Shown: piece by piece, positions 15,961 to 23,427 of the stretch | Layout of the letters: each line of letters opens with the position of its first letter | Numbering within the stretch: position 1 is the stretch's first letter | NCBI RefSeq assembly: GCF_003574095.1 | Contig: NZ_QWLA01000011.1 | Location: forward strand, 1-58,896 | Direction of reading: 5' to 3' | Length of the DNA stretch: 58,896 nt | From: Calidithermus roseus | GTDB lineage: Bacteria; Deinococcota; Deinococci; Deinococcales; Thermaceae | The notes under the pieces: generated by a model | What the model was told of the DNA's origin: nothing | Database searches by the model: none | Seen by the model: the letters and a program-made list of their open reading frames with translations, nothing else | Made by a program: the position numbers and the translations under genes

Positions 15961-17127
15961 ATGTTTCGCTCCAGCCGCACCCCTCAACCCGGCGTTTTCC
16001 TGCAGATGGACGCGGCCAAGGCCGCTGCCAGGGCCTCCGGCCTGCGGGTGATCGACCTCTCGATTGGCGCTTCCGACCTGCCGCCGCCCCCCGAAGCCTT
16101 GCAAGCCCTGCGTGAAAGCATCGACGACCCCAGCACCTATGGCTACTGTCTCAAGAGCGGCACCCTGCCCTTCCTCCAAAGCGCCACCCGCTGGTACGCC
16201 CGGCGCTACGGGCTCGAGCTCGACCCCAAGCGCGAGGCGCTGAGCCTGATCGGCTCGCAAGAGGGGCTGGCCCACCTGTTGATGGCCGTGGCCGACCCCG
16301 GCACGGTGCTGCTGATGCCCGAGGTGGCCTACCCGCCCTATTTCGGAGCAGCCAGGGTGGCTGGCCTCGAGATCTTCCCCATTCCTCTGGGCCCCGACCT
16401 CCTGCCGCTGTTACGGGCCATCCCGCACGAGGTCGCCGCGCGCGCGAGGGTGCTGCTGCTGAACTACCCCAACAACCCCACCGCCGCCGTCGCCAAGGAG
16501 GAGTTCTGGCTCGAGGCCCTGGCCTTTGCCCAAAAACACGACCTGCTCCTCGTCCACGACAACCCCTACCTCGACCAGCTCTACGAGGGCAAAGCCGTCT
16601 CGCCGCTGGCCCTGCCGGGGGGAAGGCAGCGGGTGGTAGAGCTTTTCAGCTTCTCCAAGAGCTTTCACCTGGCCGGGTTCCGCCTGGGCTTCGCGCTGGG
16701 CAGCGCCGAGGCCCTGGCCTCACTGGAAGCCCTCAAAGGCCCCATCGACTTCAATCAGTACCTCGGCATCCAGCGCATGGGCATGGCCTGCCTCGAGTTA
16801 CCCGAGGAGCGCTTAAAGCAGGAAGCGCTCATCTGGAAAGCCCGCGCCGAGGTGATGGTCCAGGCACTGGGCGAGATCGGCTGGCACTTCGAGCAGCCCC
16901 AGGCCTGCATGTACTTGTGGAACCGCCTGCCCGCAGGGCTGGGCCTGGATGATCTCGAGTTCTGCTTGAAGCTGGTCGCCGAGACCGGCGTGGCCCTCAA
17001 CCCTGGCCGCAGCTTCGGCCCCGGCGGGGTGGGGCACGTGCGCTTCGCACTGGTGCAGCCCGAGCCCGTGTTGCGCGAAGCCGCCCGGCATATTGGGGAG
17101 TTTATCCGCCAGCACACGCGAGATTGA
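15961..17127 (+). CDS. Class I/II PLP aminotransferase (DapL/DapC-like)
   Basis: A 388-residue fold-type I aminotransferase. Visible motifs are VIDLSIGASDLPPPPEALQA at the N terminus, a cofactor phosphate site around LIGSQEGLAHLLMAV, LLLNYPNNPTAAVA with the invariant Asn, VHDNPYLDQLYEG with the Asp that contacts the pyridine, and FSFSKSFHLAGFRLGFALG with the PLP-binding Lys. The sequence resembles LL-diaminopimelate aminotransferase and N-succinyl-diaminopimelate aminotransferase relatives, but these subfamilies cannot be separated by eye. The MFS gene starts six bases downstream, so they form an operon. Confidence 0.85.
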   Translation: MFRSSRTPQPGVFLQMDAAKAAARASGLRVIDLSIGASDLPPPPEALQALRESIDDPSTYGYCLKSGTLPFLQSATRWYARRYGLELDPKREALSLIGSQEGLAHLLMAVADPGTVLLMPEVAYPPYFGAARVAGLEIFPIPLGPDLLPLLRAIPHEVAARARVLLLNYPNNPTAAVAKEEFWLEALAFAQKHDLLLVHDNPYLDQLYEGKAVSPLALPGGRQRVVELFSFSKSFHLAGFRLGFALGSAEALASLEALKGPIDFNQYLGIQRMGMACLELPEERLKQEALIWKARAEVMVQALGEIGWHFEQPQACMYLWNRLPAGLGLDDLEFCLKLVAETGVALNPGRSFGPGGVGHVRFALVQPEPVLREAARHIGEFIRQHTRD

Positions 17128-17133
17128 ACATCC

Positions 17134-18250
17134 ATGTCGCCCTGGGCCGTGCTCGCCGCCGCCATGACCGCCGGGTCGGCCATTTCGGCCATCGGCTTTG
17201 TTTACCCTACCCTCACGCCCTACCTGCGCGACGACTTGGGGCTATCGCTCACCGCAGTAGGCCTGCTCAATACCTTCATCTACCTGGGGACCATGCTGGG
17301 CGCGCTGCCGGCAGGCTGGCTGACCGACCGCTTCGGCAGCCGCCAGGTGTTGATCCTGGCCTCGCTGGCGGCAGCCGTCCTGACCCTGCTGATCCCGCTG
17401 GTAGCGCGTGAGCAAGCGCTGTTTTTGGCGCTCTTGGTGCTGGTGGGCCTGGTGGTGGCCTGCTCCACGCCGGCGGGGTCGCAGGCGGTGGCCCAAGCTT
17501 TTCCTCCCCAACAGCGCGGGCTGGTGATCGGGCTGCGGCAGATGGCCGTGCCGCTGGGCGGGGCTGGTGGCGGTGCTGGCGGGTTGGGTCACCTCGAGGC
17601 TCTACCGCGAGAACGTCCGCCGGGGGCCTCGAGCCCGCACGGGCCGGTCGGGACTGCGGCGCATCCTGGCCGAACGCAACATCGTCCTGGCGGCGGTGGC
17701 CGGGGTCACGCTGCCCACGGGGCAGTTCATCATGATCACCTACCTCATCCTCTTCCTGCGGGAGCGTTTCGGCATCCCCGAATTGCAGGGGGCGGCCCTG
17801 CTGACGGCAGCCAACTTGGCCGGGGCGCTGAGCCGGGTCTTCTGGGCGGGGCTCTCCGACCGCTTGGGAGGGCGGCGCAAACCCCTGCTGCTGGGCATCG
17901 TGGGGCTGGCGGCCCTGTGCGCGCTGGCGCTGAGCTGGCTGCCCGTGAGTACCCCCCTGTGGCTGAAGGCTGGCGTGGTGGTGCTGTACGGGGCAACGGC
18001 GCTGGGCTGGCAGGGGCTGCACTTCTCCCTCCTCACCGAGCTTTCGCCCCCAGGCCTCGAGGGGCGGGTGGTGGGGTTGGGGCTGGTGTTCACCTCCATC
18101 GGCATCGCCACGGCTCCCCCCATCTTCGGCCTGGTGGTCGAGCGCAGCGGCAGCTATACCACAGGCTGGCTCCTGCTCGCAGGGGTCTTTGCCCTGGGCC
18201 TGAGCCTGCTGGCGCTCGTGCGAGAAGAGCCCGGCCACCGGCAGACATGA
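17134..18250 (+). pseudogene. MFS transporter gene broken by a frameshift and apparent internal deletion
   Basis: From ATG 17134 the frame encodes about 140 residues with four membrane helices, including GWLTDRFGSRQVLILASL, a standard MFS loop motif, and reaches GLRQMAVPLGGA. The rest of the transporter is in another frame, picking up as LVAVLAGWVTSRLYRENVRR near 17565 and running to TGA 18250 with helices 6-12. The two parts meet directly at 17555-17572 and total about 370 residues. The expected fifth helix and its flanks (roughly 30-45 residues) are missing as well. This implies an internal deletion that is not a multiple of three, or a sequencing or assembly error in a GC-rich tract. The original frame stays open to 18321, but that extension is not MFS-like. 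Confidence 0.75.
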
Positions 18251-18318
18251 GAGCCGGAGCAAGGCTGACTCAAGACCTCCGCCGTGCTTCCCCTCACGGT
18301 CTGGGGGCGCAGGCTGGC

Positions 18319-18324
18319 TAGACT
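18319..18324 (+). promoter_or_regulatory. TANNNT box (TAGACT) before bshA
   Basis: TAGACT ends six bases before GTG 18331 and directly abuts GTG 18325. With the usual spacing, transcription would start at 18331, which decides that start. The identical box with the same spacing precedes the gene at 19515. Confidence 0.5.
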
Positions 18325-18330
18325 GTGAGG

Positions 18331-19422
18331 GTGCGTTTAGGAATGGTGGCCTACGCCAGCCTGGGAGGTAGCGGGATCGTGGCTACCGAGCTGGCCCAAC
18401 GTCTGGCCCGGCGCGGGCACGAAGTCTGGCTCTTCGCCACCGAGCGCCCCTTCCGCTTCGACGAGAAGAGCGGGGTGCGGTTCTGGAAGGTGGACATGCC
18501 CTACTACCCGGTCTTTCCGGGGCCGCTGTACGAGCTGGCCCTGGCGGGGGCCCTCGAGCGGGCCATGCGGGAGGTGAGGCTCGAGGCCATCCACACCCAC
18601 TACGCCATCCCTCACGCCGCCGCCGCCTGGCTGGCCAGCGAGGGCCATATCCCCACCATCCACACCCTGCACGGCTCCGACGTGAGCATCCTGGGCCAAG
18701 ACAGCGTTTACCGCAACGTCACCGCCAAGTTTTTGCGCCGCGCCTGCGCCGTCACCGCCGTCTCCTGGAACCTGGCGCTGAGGGCCAGGTGGGCCTTCGG
18801 CATCAAGCCCAGGGTGATCTACAACGCCGTAGACGTCGAGCGCTTTCGCCCTTTTCCCGAACGCCGGGGCGAATACGCCGCCGAGGACGAATACCTCCTC
18901 GTCCACGCCTCCAACTTTCGCTCGATCAAGCGCGTACCCGACATCGTGCGGGCTTTCTTCAAGATCCGCCAGCGGGTCAAAGCCCGCCTGGTGCTGCTGG
19001 GCAAAGGCCCCGAGGAGGCCGAGGCCAGGCGGGTGGTGGAGGAGCTGAACCTGGGCCGCTACGTGAGCTTCCTGCCCCCCAACCCCCACCCCGAGTACGT
19101 GATCGGAGCCGCCGACTTGTTCTTGTTGATGTCGGAGGAGGAATCTTTCGGTCAGGCCGCCCTCGAGGCCCTGGCCTGTGGGGTTCCCGTGGTCAGCACC
19201 CGCGTGGGCGGCATCCCCGAGCTGATCAACCCGGCGGTGGGGCGGCTGGTCGAGCTGGGCGACCTCGAGGCCTACGCCAGCGCCGCCGTCGAGTTGCTCA
19301 CTTCCGACGAGCTTCCCCAAATGCGGCAGGTTGCCCGTCGATACGCCGCCGAACACTTCCATCCCGACCACATCACCAACCAGTACGAAGCGCTGTACGA
19401 AGAAGCGCTGGTGGCACGATGA
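18331..19422 (+). CDS. bshA: BshA, N-acetyl-alpha-D-glucosaminyl L-malate synthase
   Basis: A GT4-family glycosyltransferase of about 363 residues. The N-terminal block LGMVAYASLGGSGIVATELA matches the BshA-specific PSVGGSG-IATEL signature, and HTHYAIPHAAAAWLA, IHTLHGSDVSILG and VSWNLALRA follow as in BshA. The C-terminal half has the UDP-binding EESFGQAALEALACGVPVV motif with paired Glu. BshA joins UDP-GlcNAc and L-malate in the first step of bacillithiol synthesis, the low-molecular-weight thiol of Thermus-Deinococcus and Firmicutes. bshB and bshC are not in the window. Start GTG 18331 is preferred over 18325 because of the TAGACT box; ATG 18343 is also possible. Confidence 0.92.
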   Translation: MRLGMVAYASLGGSGIVATELAQRLARRGHEVWLFATERPFRFDEKSGVRFWKVDMPYYPVFPGPLYELALAGALERAMREVRLEAIHTHYAIPHAAAAWLASEGHIPTIHTLHGSDVSILGQDSVYRNVTAKFLRRACAVTAVSWNLALRARWAFGIKPRVIYNAVDVERFRPFPERRGEYAAEDEYLLVHASNFRSIKRVPDIVRAFFKIRQRVKARLVLLGKGPEEAEARRVVEELNLGRYVSFLPPNPHPEYVIGAADLFLLMSEEESFGQAALEALACGVPVVSTRVGGIPELINPAVGRLVELGDLEAYASAAVELLTSDELPQMRQVARRYAAEHFHPDHITNQYEALYEEALVAR

Positions 19423-19502
19423 GCACAAAACAGCGCCATCCCGCCCTAGACTCCACGCTTCAATCGATTTGGACCAGGGCGATATTCCCACCCCGATTGC
19501 GC

Positions 19503-19508
19503 TAGACT
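19503..19508 (+). promoter_or_regulatory. TANNNT box (TAGACT) before the small membrane gene
   Basis: TAGACT ends six bases before ATG 19515, leaving no room for a ribosome site between promoter and start; a leaderless mRNA is the simplest reading. Confidence 0.5.
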
Positions 19509-19514
19509 GTTCAC

Positions 19515-19751
19515 ATGGGAAACGTATTGAGCAAAGTTGCCCTGTACCTTGGCCTGCTGCTGCTGCTGCTGGCGGTAATCTTCCTGATTTGGAACGCCAT
19601 TGACCTCAACAACCTGGCCACGGCGGCTTCGGTGCTCAACCGCCCCTACCACAACCCCATCGGACGGGTGCTGCTCACCGCTCTGCTCGCCTTGGGAGCA
19701 GGCTTCCTGCTCGGCCTCAGCCTGCGCGGCGGCAGTCGCCCTCCAGCCTGA
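19515..19751 (+). CDS. Small two-helix membrane protein, function unknown
   Basis: A 78-residue protein with two hydrophobic helices (about residues 8-26, VALYLGLLLLLLAVIFLIW, and 52-70, VLLTALLALGAGFLLGLSL) joined by a polar loop containing NNLATAASVLNRPYHNP. The layout resembles LapA-type (DUF1049) or other small inner-membrane proteins, but I cannot assign a family. It has its own TAGACT box upstream and a clear terminator 18 bases downstream, so it is a single-gene transcript. Confidence 0.7.
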   Translation: MGNVLSKVALYLGLLLLLLAVIFLIWNAIDLNNLATAASVLNRPYHNPIGRVLLTALLALGAGFLLGLSLRGGSRPPA

Positions 19752-19768
19752 GCCACCCTGGCCTCGAG

Positions 19769-19794
19769 ACCCCCGCAGCAGCGCGGGGGTTTTT
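19769..19794 (+). terminator. Rho-independent terminator
   Basis: ACCCCCGC at 19769-19776 pairs perfectly with GCGGGGGT at 19783-19790 around a six-base loop, followed by TTTT. It ends the small membrane-protein transcript. Confidence 0.9.
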
Positions 19795-19878
19795 GTCGCG
19801 GCCAACGTCGGTGGCCATTGCCGAAGCCCCAAGGCTTGTAGCCTGGGCTCGTGGATATCCCCCTTGCCCTCAAGGGGC

Positions 19879-19955
19879 GTTCAGCCTTCAGCCTTTAGCG
19901 TCTTGCGTCTTGCGTTTTGTGTCTTGCGTACGACGTACGACGTACGACCCTTTAG
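19879..19955. repeat. Clearest heptad tandem array (11 units)
   Basis: Eleven consecutive 7-mers in perfect register: three CTTCAGC-like units, then GTCTTGC twice, GTTTTGT, GTCTTGC, then GTACGAC three times in exact tandem, ending CCTTTAG. The same order, inverted, occurs at 53437-53492. It lies directly before the CBS-ACT gene. Confidence 0.9.
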
Positions 19956-19973
19956 GAGTACAGTGTAGAAACG

Positions 19974-20603
19974 ATGCTCGTAAAAGACGTCATGAACAGC
20001 CCGGTGCTGAGCGTTCCGGAGGGGCTGAGCCTGCAGGAGGCGCACGACCTCATGTATGCCAACAAGGTGCGCCACCTGCCGGTAGTGCGCGAGGGACGGG
20101 TGGTGGGGGTGATCACCGACCGCGACGTGCGGCTGGCCTGTAGCCCGCTGGCGAAGGGCACGGTAGCCTCCCCCAGCACCCCGGTGAGCAAGGTGATGAG
20201 CCACCCCGTGATCACCGCCGACCCGCTCGACCCCGTAGAAGAAGCGGCCCGCACCATGCGCACACGCAAGATCGGCTGCCTGCCGGTGCTCGAGAACAAC
20301 CAGCTGGTGGGGATCGTAACCGGCATCGACCTGCTGGACGCACTGCTCAAACTCACCGGGGTGGAAAAGCCCAGCGGGCGTCTCGAGCTGCGCCTGCCCG
20401 ACGAGCCCGGCCAACTGGCTCTGCTCACGGGCTACCTGGCCGATCAGGGCGTCAACGTGCACTCGCTGCTGACCTACCCCGAGGACGCCCTCACGGTGCG
20501 CAGCGTGCTGCGGGTCAACACCCAAAACACCCGCGCCCTGGCCGAAGAACTGCGCCGGCAGGGGCTCGAGGTGCTGTGGCCGCCGGAAAAACCCTGGATG
20601 TAA
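19974..20603 (+). CDS. acuB: CBS-pair and ACT domain protein (AcuB-like)
   Basis: A 209-residue protein. It has two tandem CBS domains (residues 1-60 MLVKDVMNSPVLSVPEGLSL and 70-130 VSKVMSHPVITADPLDPVEE), followed by an ACT-like domain (about 135-205, GRLELRLPDEPGQLALLTGY). CBS pairs bind adenosine nucleotides and ACT domains bind small ligands such as amino acids. The same architecture is seen in Bacillus AcuB, which is encoded beside the deacetylase AcuC. Here the acuC-like gene starts three bases after the stop, supporting the assignment. No acuA acetyltransferase is adjacent. The likely role is ligand-sensing control of protein acetylation or acetoin/acetate use. Confidence 0.8.
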   Translation: MLVKDVMNSPVLSVPEGLSLQEAHDLMYANKVRHLPVVREGRVVGVITDRDVRLACSPLAKGTVASPSTPVSKVMSHPVITADPLDPVEEAARTMRTRKIGCLPVLENNQLVGIVTGIDLLDALLKLTGVEKPSGRLELRLPDEPGQLALLTGYLADQGVNVHSLLTYPEDALTVRSVLRVNTQNTRALAEELRRQGLEVLWPPEKPWM

Positions 20604-20606
20604 GGC

Positions 20607-21737
20607 ATGGTGCCGGTCGTCTACCACCCCGGTTATCTGAAGTACTCCTTCGGCCCGCAGCACCCCTTCAGCCCGCTGCGGCTGGAGATGCTGCTGGACC
20701 TGCTCAAGAGCCTGGGGCACCTTCCGGCTTTCCACGCCCCACCTCAGGCTTCCCGCGAGGACGTCCTGAGCGTGCATTCCGAGCGCTTCGTGCGGCGGGT
20801 GGAGGCGGCGAGCCAGGGCGAGGAGTCCCCTGAGCTGGTGCACTACGGCCTGGGCACCGGCGATACCCCGGTCTTCCCCGGCATGGACGAGGCGGCCCGC
20901 TGGCTGGTGGGCGGAGCGCTCGAGGCCGCCCGCTTGGTCCTGGGCGGAGCCGGGGAAGTGCTCCACCTGGGCGGCGGGCTGCACCACGCCCAGCGCGACC
21001 AGGCTTCGGGGTTCTGCGTTTACAACGACCTCGCGGTGGCGATCCGCCACCTGACGAAGGCGGGGATGCGGGTGGCTTACATCGATATCGACGTGCACCA
21101 CGGCGACGGGGTGCAGTGGATCCACTACGACGAGGCCGAGGTGCTCACCCTCTCCTTTCACGAATCCGGGCGTTACCTCTTTCCCGGCACCGGGGCCATC
21201 CACGAGATCGGGCGGGGGGCAGGTGTGGGGCGCAAGCTCAACGTGCCGCTGGAACCCTTCAGCGAGGACGAGAGCTACCTCGAGGTCTTCGAGCAGGTCA
21301 GCGAGGCCGCCCTGCGCTGGTTCCGTCCCGATGCGCTGGTCATCCAGTGCGGAGCCGATGCCCACTTCCAGGACCCCCTGGCCGAGTTGTTGCTCACCAC
21401 CCGCAGCTACGGCAAAATCTTCCCGCTGCTGCGGCAGTACGCCCACGAGTTCGCCGCAGGCAAGGCCATCTTCACCCTGGGCGGCGGCTACAGCTTCGAC
21501 GCGGCGGTGCGGGTGTGGGCCCTGCTCTATCACGTCCTGCAGGACCTCCCCCTGCCCGAGCGATTGCCCCAGGACTGGCAGGAGCGCTGGGCCTCCCACC
21601 TGCGCGAACCCCTGAGCCCCACCCTGCACGACCCCGAGCGCTGCTACCCCGAAATCCCCCGCAAGCCCCAGATCGAGCAGCACAACCGCCAGATCGCCCG
21701 GCGGCTGTTGGAGACGGTGCATCCGTATTGGAAGTGA
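20607..21737 (+). CDS. acuC: AcuC-like protein deacetylase (class I HDAC fold)
   Basis: A 376-residue zinc-dependent deacetylase. Motifs are YHPGYLKYSFGPQHPFSP at the start, HLGGGLHHAQRDQASGFCVYNDLA with the catalytic His pair, YIDIDVHHGDGVQ with the zinc ligands Asp and His, IQCGADAHFQDPLAELLLT with the second zinc Asp, and LGGGYSFDAAVRVW with the catalytic Tyr. AcuC deacetylates and reactivates acetyl-CoA synthetase in Bacillus. It lies three bases after the AcuB-like gene and overlaps the next deacetylase gene by four bases. Confidence 0.88.
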   Translation: MVPVVYHPGYLKYSFGPQHPFSPLRLEMLLDLLKSLGHLPAFHAPPQASREDVLSVHSERFVRRVEAASQGEESPELVHYGLGTGDTPVFPGMDEAARWLVGGALEAARLVLGGAGEVLHLGGGLHHAQRDQASGFCVYNDLAVAIRHLTKAGMRVAYIDIDVHHGDGVQWIHYDEAEVLTLSFHESGRYLFPGTGAIHEIGRGAGVGRKLNVPLEPFSEDESYLEVFEQVSEAALRWFRPDALVIQCGADAHFQDPLAELLLTTRSYGKIFPLLRQYAHEFAAGKAIFTLGGGYSFDAAVRVWALLYHVLQDLPLPERLPQDWQERWASHLREPLSPTLHDPERCYPEIPRKPQIEQHNRQIARRLLETVHPYWK

Positions 21738-22627
21738 AGGCCAGAGCCTACAGCGCCGCGCTCAGCCTGCCCCCCATGGCGGGGTTCGCCCAGTTCTGGG
21801 GTGCTATCCGCGAGGGGCTGGAGGGGGTGCTGGACCTCCAGCCCGCCCCCGCGGCGCGGCTCGAGGAGTTGGCCCTGGCCCACGACGAGGCCTATCTGCA
21901 CCACGTCTTCAACGACGGGCTCTCCCGCGCCGAGTCACTCAGGCTGGGCCGCCACTTCAGCCCCGAACTGCTCCAGCGCGCCCTGCACTCCGCAGGCGGC
22001 ACGCTGGCGGCGCTCGAGGACGCCCTGCGAGGGGGCCTGGGCCTGAACCTGGGCGGCGGCACTCACCACGCCTACCCCGCCCACGCCGAAGGCTACAGCC
22101 TCTTCAACGACGTGGCCGTAGCCGTCGCCAAGGCCCGCGCCGAGGGCTTCAGCGGGCGAGTGCTCGTCGTAGACCTCGACGTGCACCAGGGCAACGGCAC
22201 CGCCGTGTTCTTCCAGAGTGACCCCTCGGTGTTTACCCTCTCGGTCCACGCTCAGCACAACTACCCCCAGCTCAAGGAGCGCAGCGACCTCGACGTGGCC
22301 CTGCCCGACGCTACCGGCGACGCGGAGTACCTGGCGGCGCTCGAGCCCGCCCTCGAGCACGCCTTCGCCTCCCGCCCCGAGCTGGTCTTCTTCAACGCCG
22401 GGGTGGACGTGCTGGCCGGCGACCGCCTGGGCCGCCTGGCCCTGAGCCTGGAGGGCCTGGCCGAGCGCGACCGCCGGGTATACCGCAGGGTACGGGAGAG
22501 CGGCGCCGCGCTGGTCGTGGTGGGCGGCGGGGGCTACCACCGCGACCTGCGGCTACTGGCCGCAGCCAGGGTCCAAACCTACCGCCTGGCCGTGGCCGAG
22601 CTGCGCGAGCAGGCCGGGAAGCTCTAG
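21734..22627 (+). CDS. Second HDAC-fold protein (class IV-like)
   Basis: About 297 residues from GTG 21734, which overlaps the previous stop as GTGA and so is translationally coupled. The protein is much shorter than the AcuC neighbour and of a different subfamily. Motifs are LNLGGGTHHAYPAHAEGYSL, FNDVAVAV, VVDLDVHQGNGTAVFF, FNAGVDVLAGDRLGRLALS and VVGGGGYHRD. All zinc ligands and the catalytic Tyr appear intact. The DLDVHQGNGT and GVD.LAGDRLG forms are typical of HDAC11-like (class IV) bacterial proteins, whose substrates include acyl-lysine and small amides. It is convergent with the kinase gene and overlaps it by four bases. Confidence 0.85.
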   Translation: MKARAYSAALSLPPMAGFAQFWGAIREGLEGVLDLQPAPAARLEELALAHDEAYLHHVFNDGLSRAESLRLGRHFSPELLQRALHSAGGTLAALEDALRGGLGLNLGGGTHHAYPAHAEGYSLFNDVAVAVAKARAEGFSGRVLVVDLDVHQGNGTAVFFQSDPSVFTLSVHAQHNYPQLKERSDLDVALPDATGDAEYLAALEPALEHAFASRPELVFFNAGVDVLAGDRLGRLALSLEGLAERDRRVYRRVRESGAALVVVGGGGYHRDLRLLAAARVQTYRLAVAELREQAGKL

Positions 22628-23427
22628 AAAAACTCGTCCAGCAGACGGTAAAACTCGATCCTCTCCCAGTCGGGCTGGGGGATGCCGTAGGCCTCGAGAA
22701 ACACCCGGTCCCAGCCTTCGCCAAACTGCGGGTTGAGGTCAGAGGTGAGGCTGCGGGTCATCAGGGCGAGGTCTTGGTAGCGGTCAGCAATCCCAGCCCG
22801 TCCCAGGTCAACCAACCCGCTGAGCTTGCCCTGCTCGAGTAAGACGTTGGGCAGGCAGTAATCCCCGTGGCAGACCACCCAATCCTCGTCGGCGGGCCGC
22901 GTCTCGAGCAGCACCTCGAGCAACTCCTCCGCTGACTTGCCCTGCCACCTTTCGTCGAAATCCTCGAGGTTCACCAGCCCGAGTTCGGTGCGCCGCCGGG
23001 CCTGGGCGATCTTGGTCTCGAGCCGCTGATCGAAGGGACACTGCTCGACGGGGATCGAGTGAAGCCGCTTGAGCGCCTCGGCAATTGCCACGACCACTCG
23101 AGCCCGCTCCTCCGACGGCCAGTCTTCGGCCCCGCTACGCCCCGCGACTTCGCTCATCAGCATGTATTCCGAGCCGTCCTGCTGGCAGAACTCGAGCACC
23201 TGTGGCACCGGAACCCAGGCCGAAAGCCAGCGCATTTTCTCTGCTTCTGAAGCCAGTCGGAACCCCGGATCGGGGTCGTCCGATTGGGGTTGCACCTTGA
23301 GGATCAAGCCGGTCGCACCCGGTTGACGCAGCCGGTAAACGCCTGCGCCGGACATTCCCATCGAGATCGGCTCGGCTTGGTATCCCTCGAGCCGTCGCGC
23401 TATCGCCTCAGGAAGTTGCTCGAGCAT
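22624..23427 (-). CDS. APH(3')-family aminoglycoside phosphotransferase homologue
   Basis: About 267 residues. The Brenner motif HGDYCLPNVLL, then GKLSGLVDLGRAGIADRYQD with the metal-binding Asp, and the tail PDWERIEFYRLLDEFF match APH(3') kinases such as APH(3')-III almost block for block. The N-terminal lobe has SGAGVYRL and LILKVQ with the ATP-binding Lys. These enzymes phosphorylate the 3'-hydroxyl of kanamycin-type aminoglycosides, but a chromosomal homologue may have another substrate. ATG 23427 shares one base with the adenine deaminase stop (TGATG), so it is the second gene of that operon; GTG starts at 23430 and 23436 are alternatives. Confidence 0.8.
   Translation of the reverse strand: MLEQLPEAIARRLEGYQAEPISMGMSGAGVYRLRQPGATGLILKVQPQSDDPDPGFRLASEAEKMRWLSAWVPVPQVLEFCQQDGSEYMLMSEVAGRSGAEDWPSEERARVVVAIAEALKRLHSIPVEQCPFDQRLETKIAQARRRTELGLVNLEDFDERWQGKSAEELLEVLLETRPADEDWVVCHGDYCLPNVLLEQGKLSGLVDLGRAGIADRYQDLALMTRSLTSDLNPQFGEGWDRVFLEAYGIPQPDWERIEFYRLLDEFF

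Noticed and set aside
17134-18321. A continuous 395-residue protein from the MFS start
   Set aside because: After about residue 145 the frame gives Gly/Ala/Pro/Arg-rich text without membrane helices, while the real MFS continuation is in another frame.
19879-19955. Heptad arrays as CRISPR or a satellite
   Set aside because: Units are 7 bp, drift in sequence and have no spacers, and no cas gene is near. They are reported as a separate repeat type.
19881-21722. Long open frame on the minus strand opposite the CBS-ACT and acuC genes
   Set aside because: It is a shadow of two well-supported plus-strand genes; the composition (Gln/His/Gly/Leu-rich) is typical of antisense frames in GC-rich DNA.
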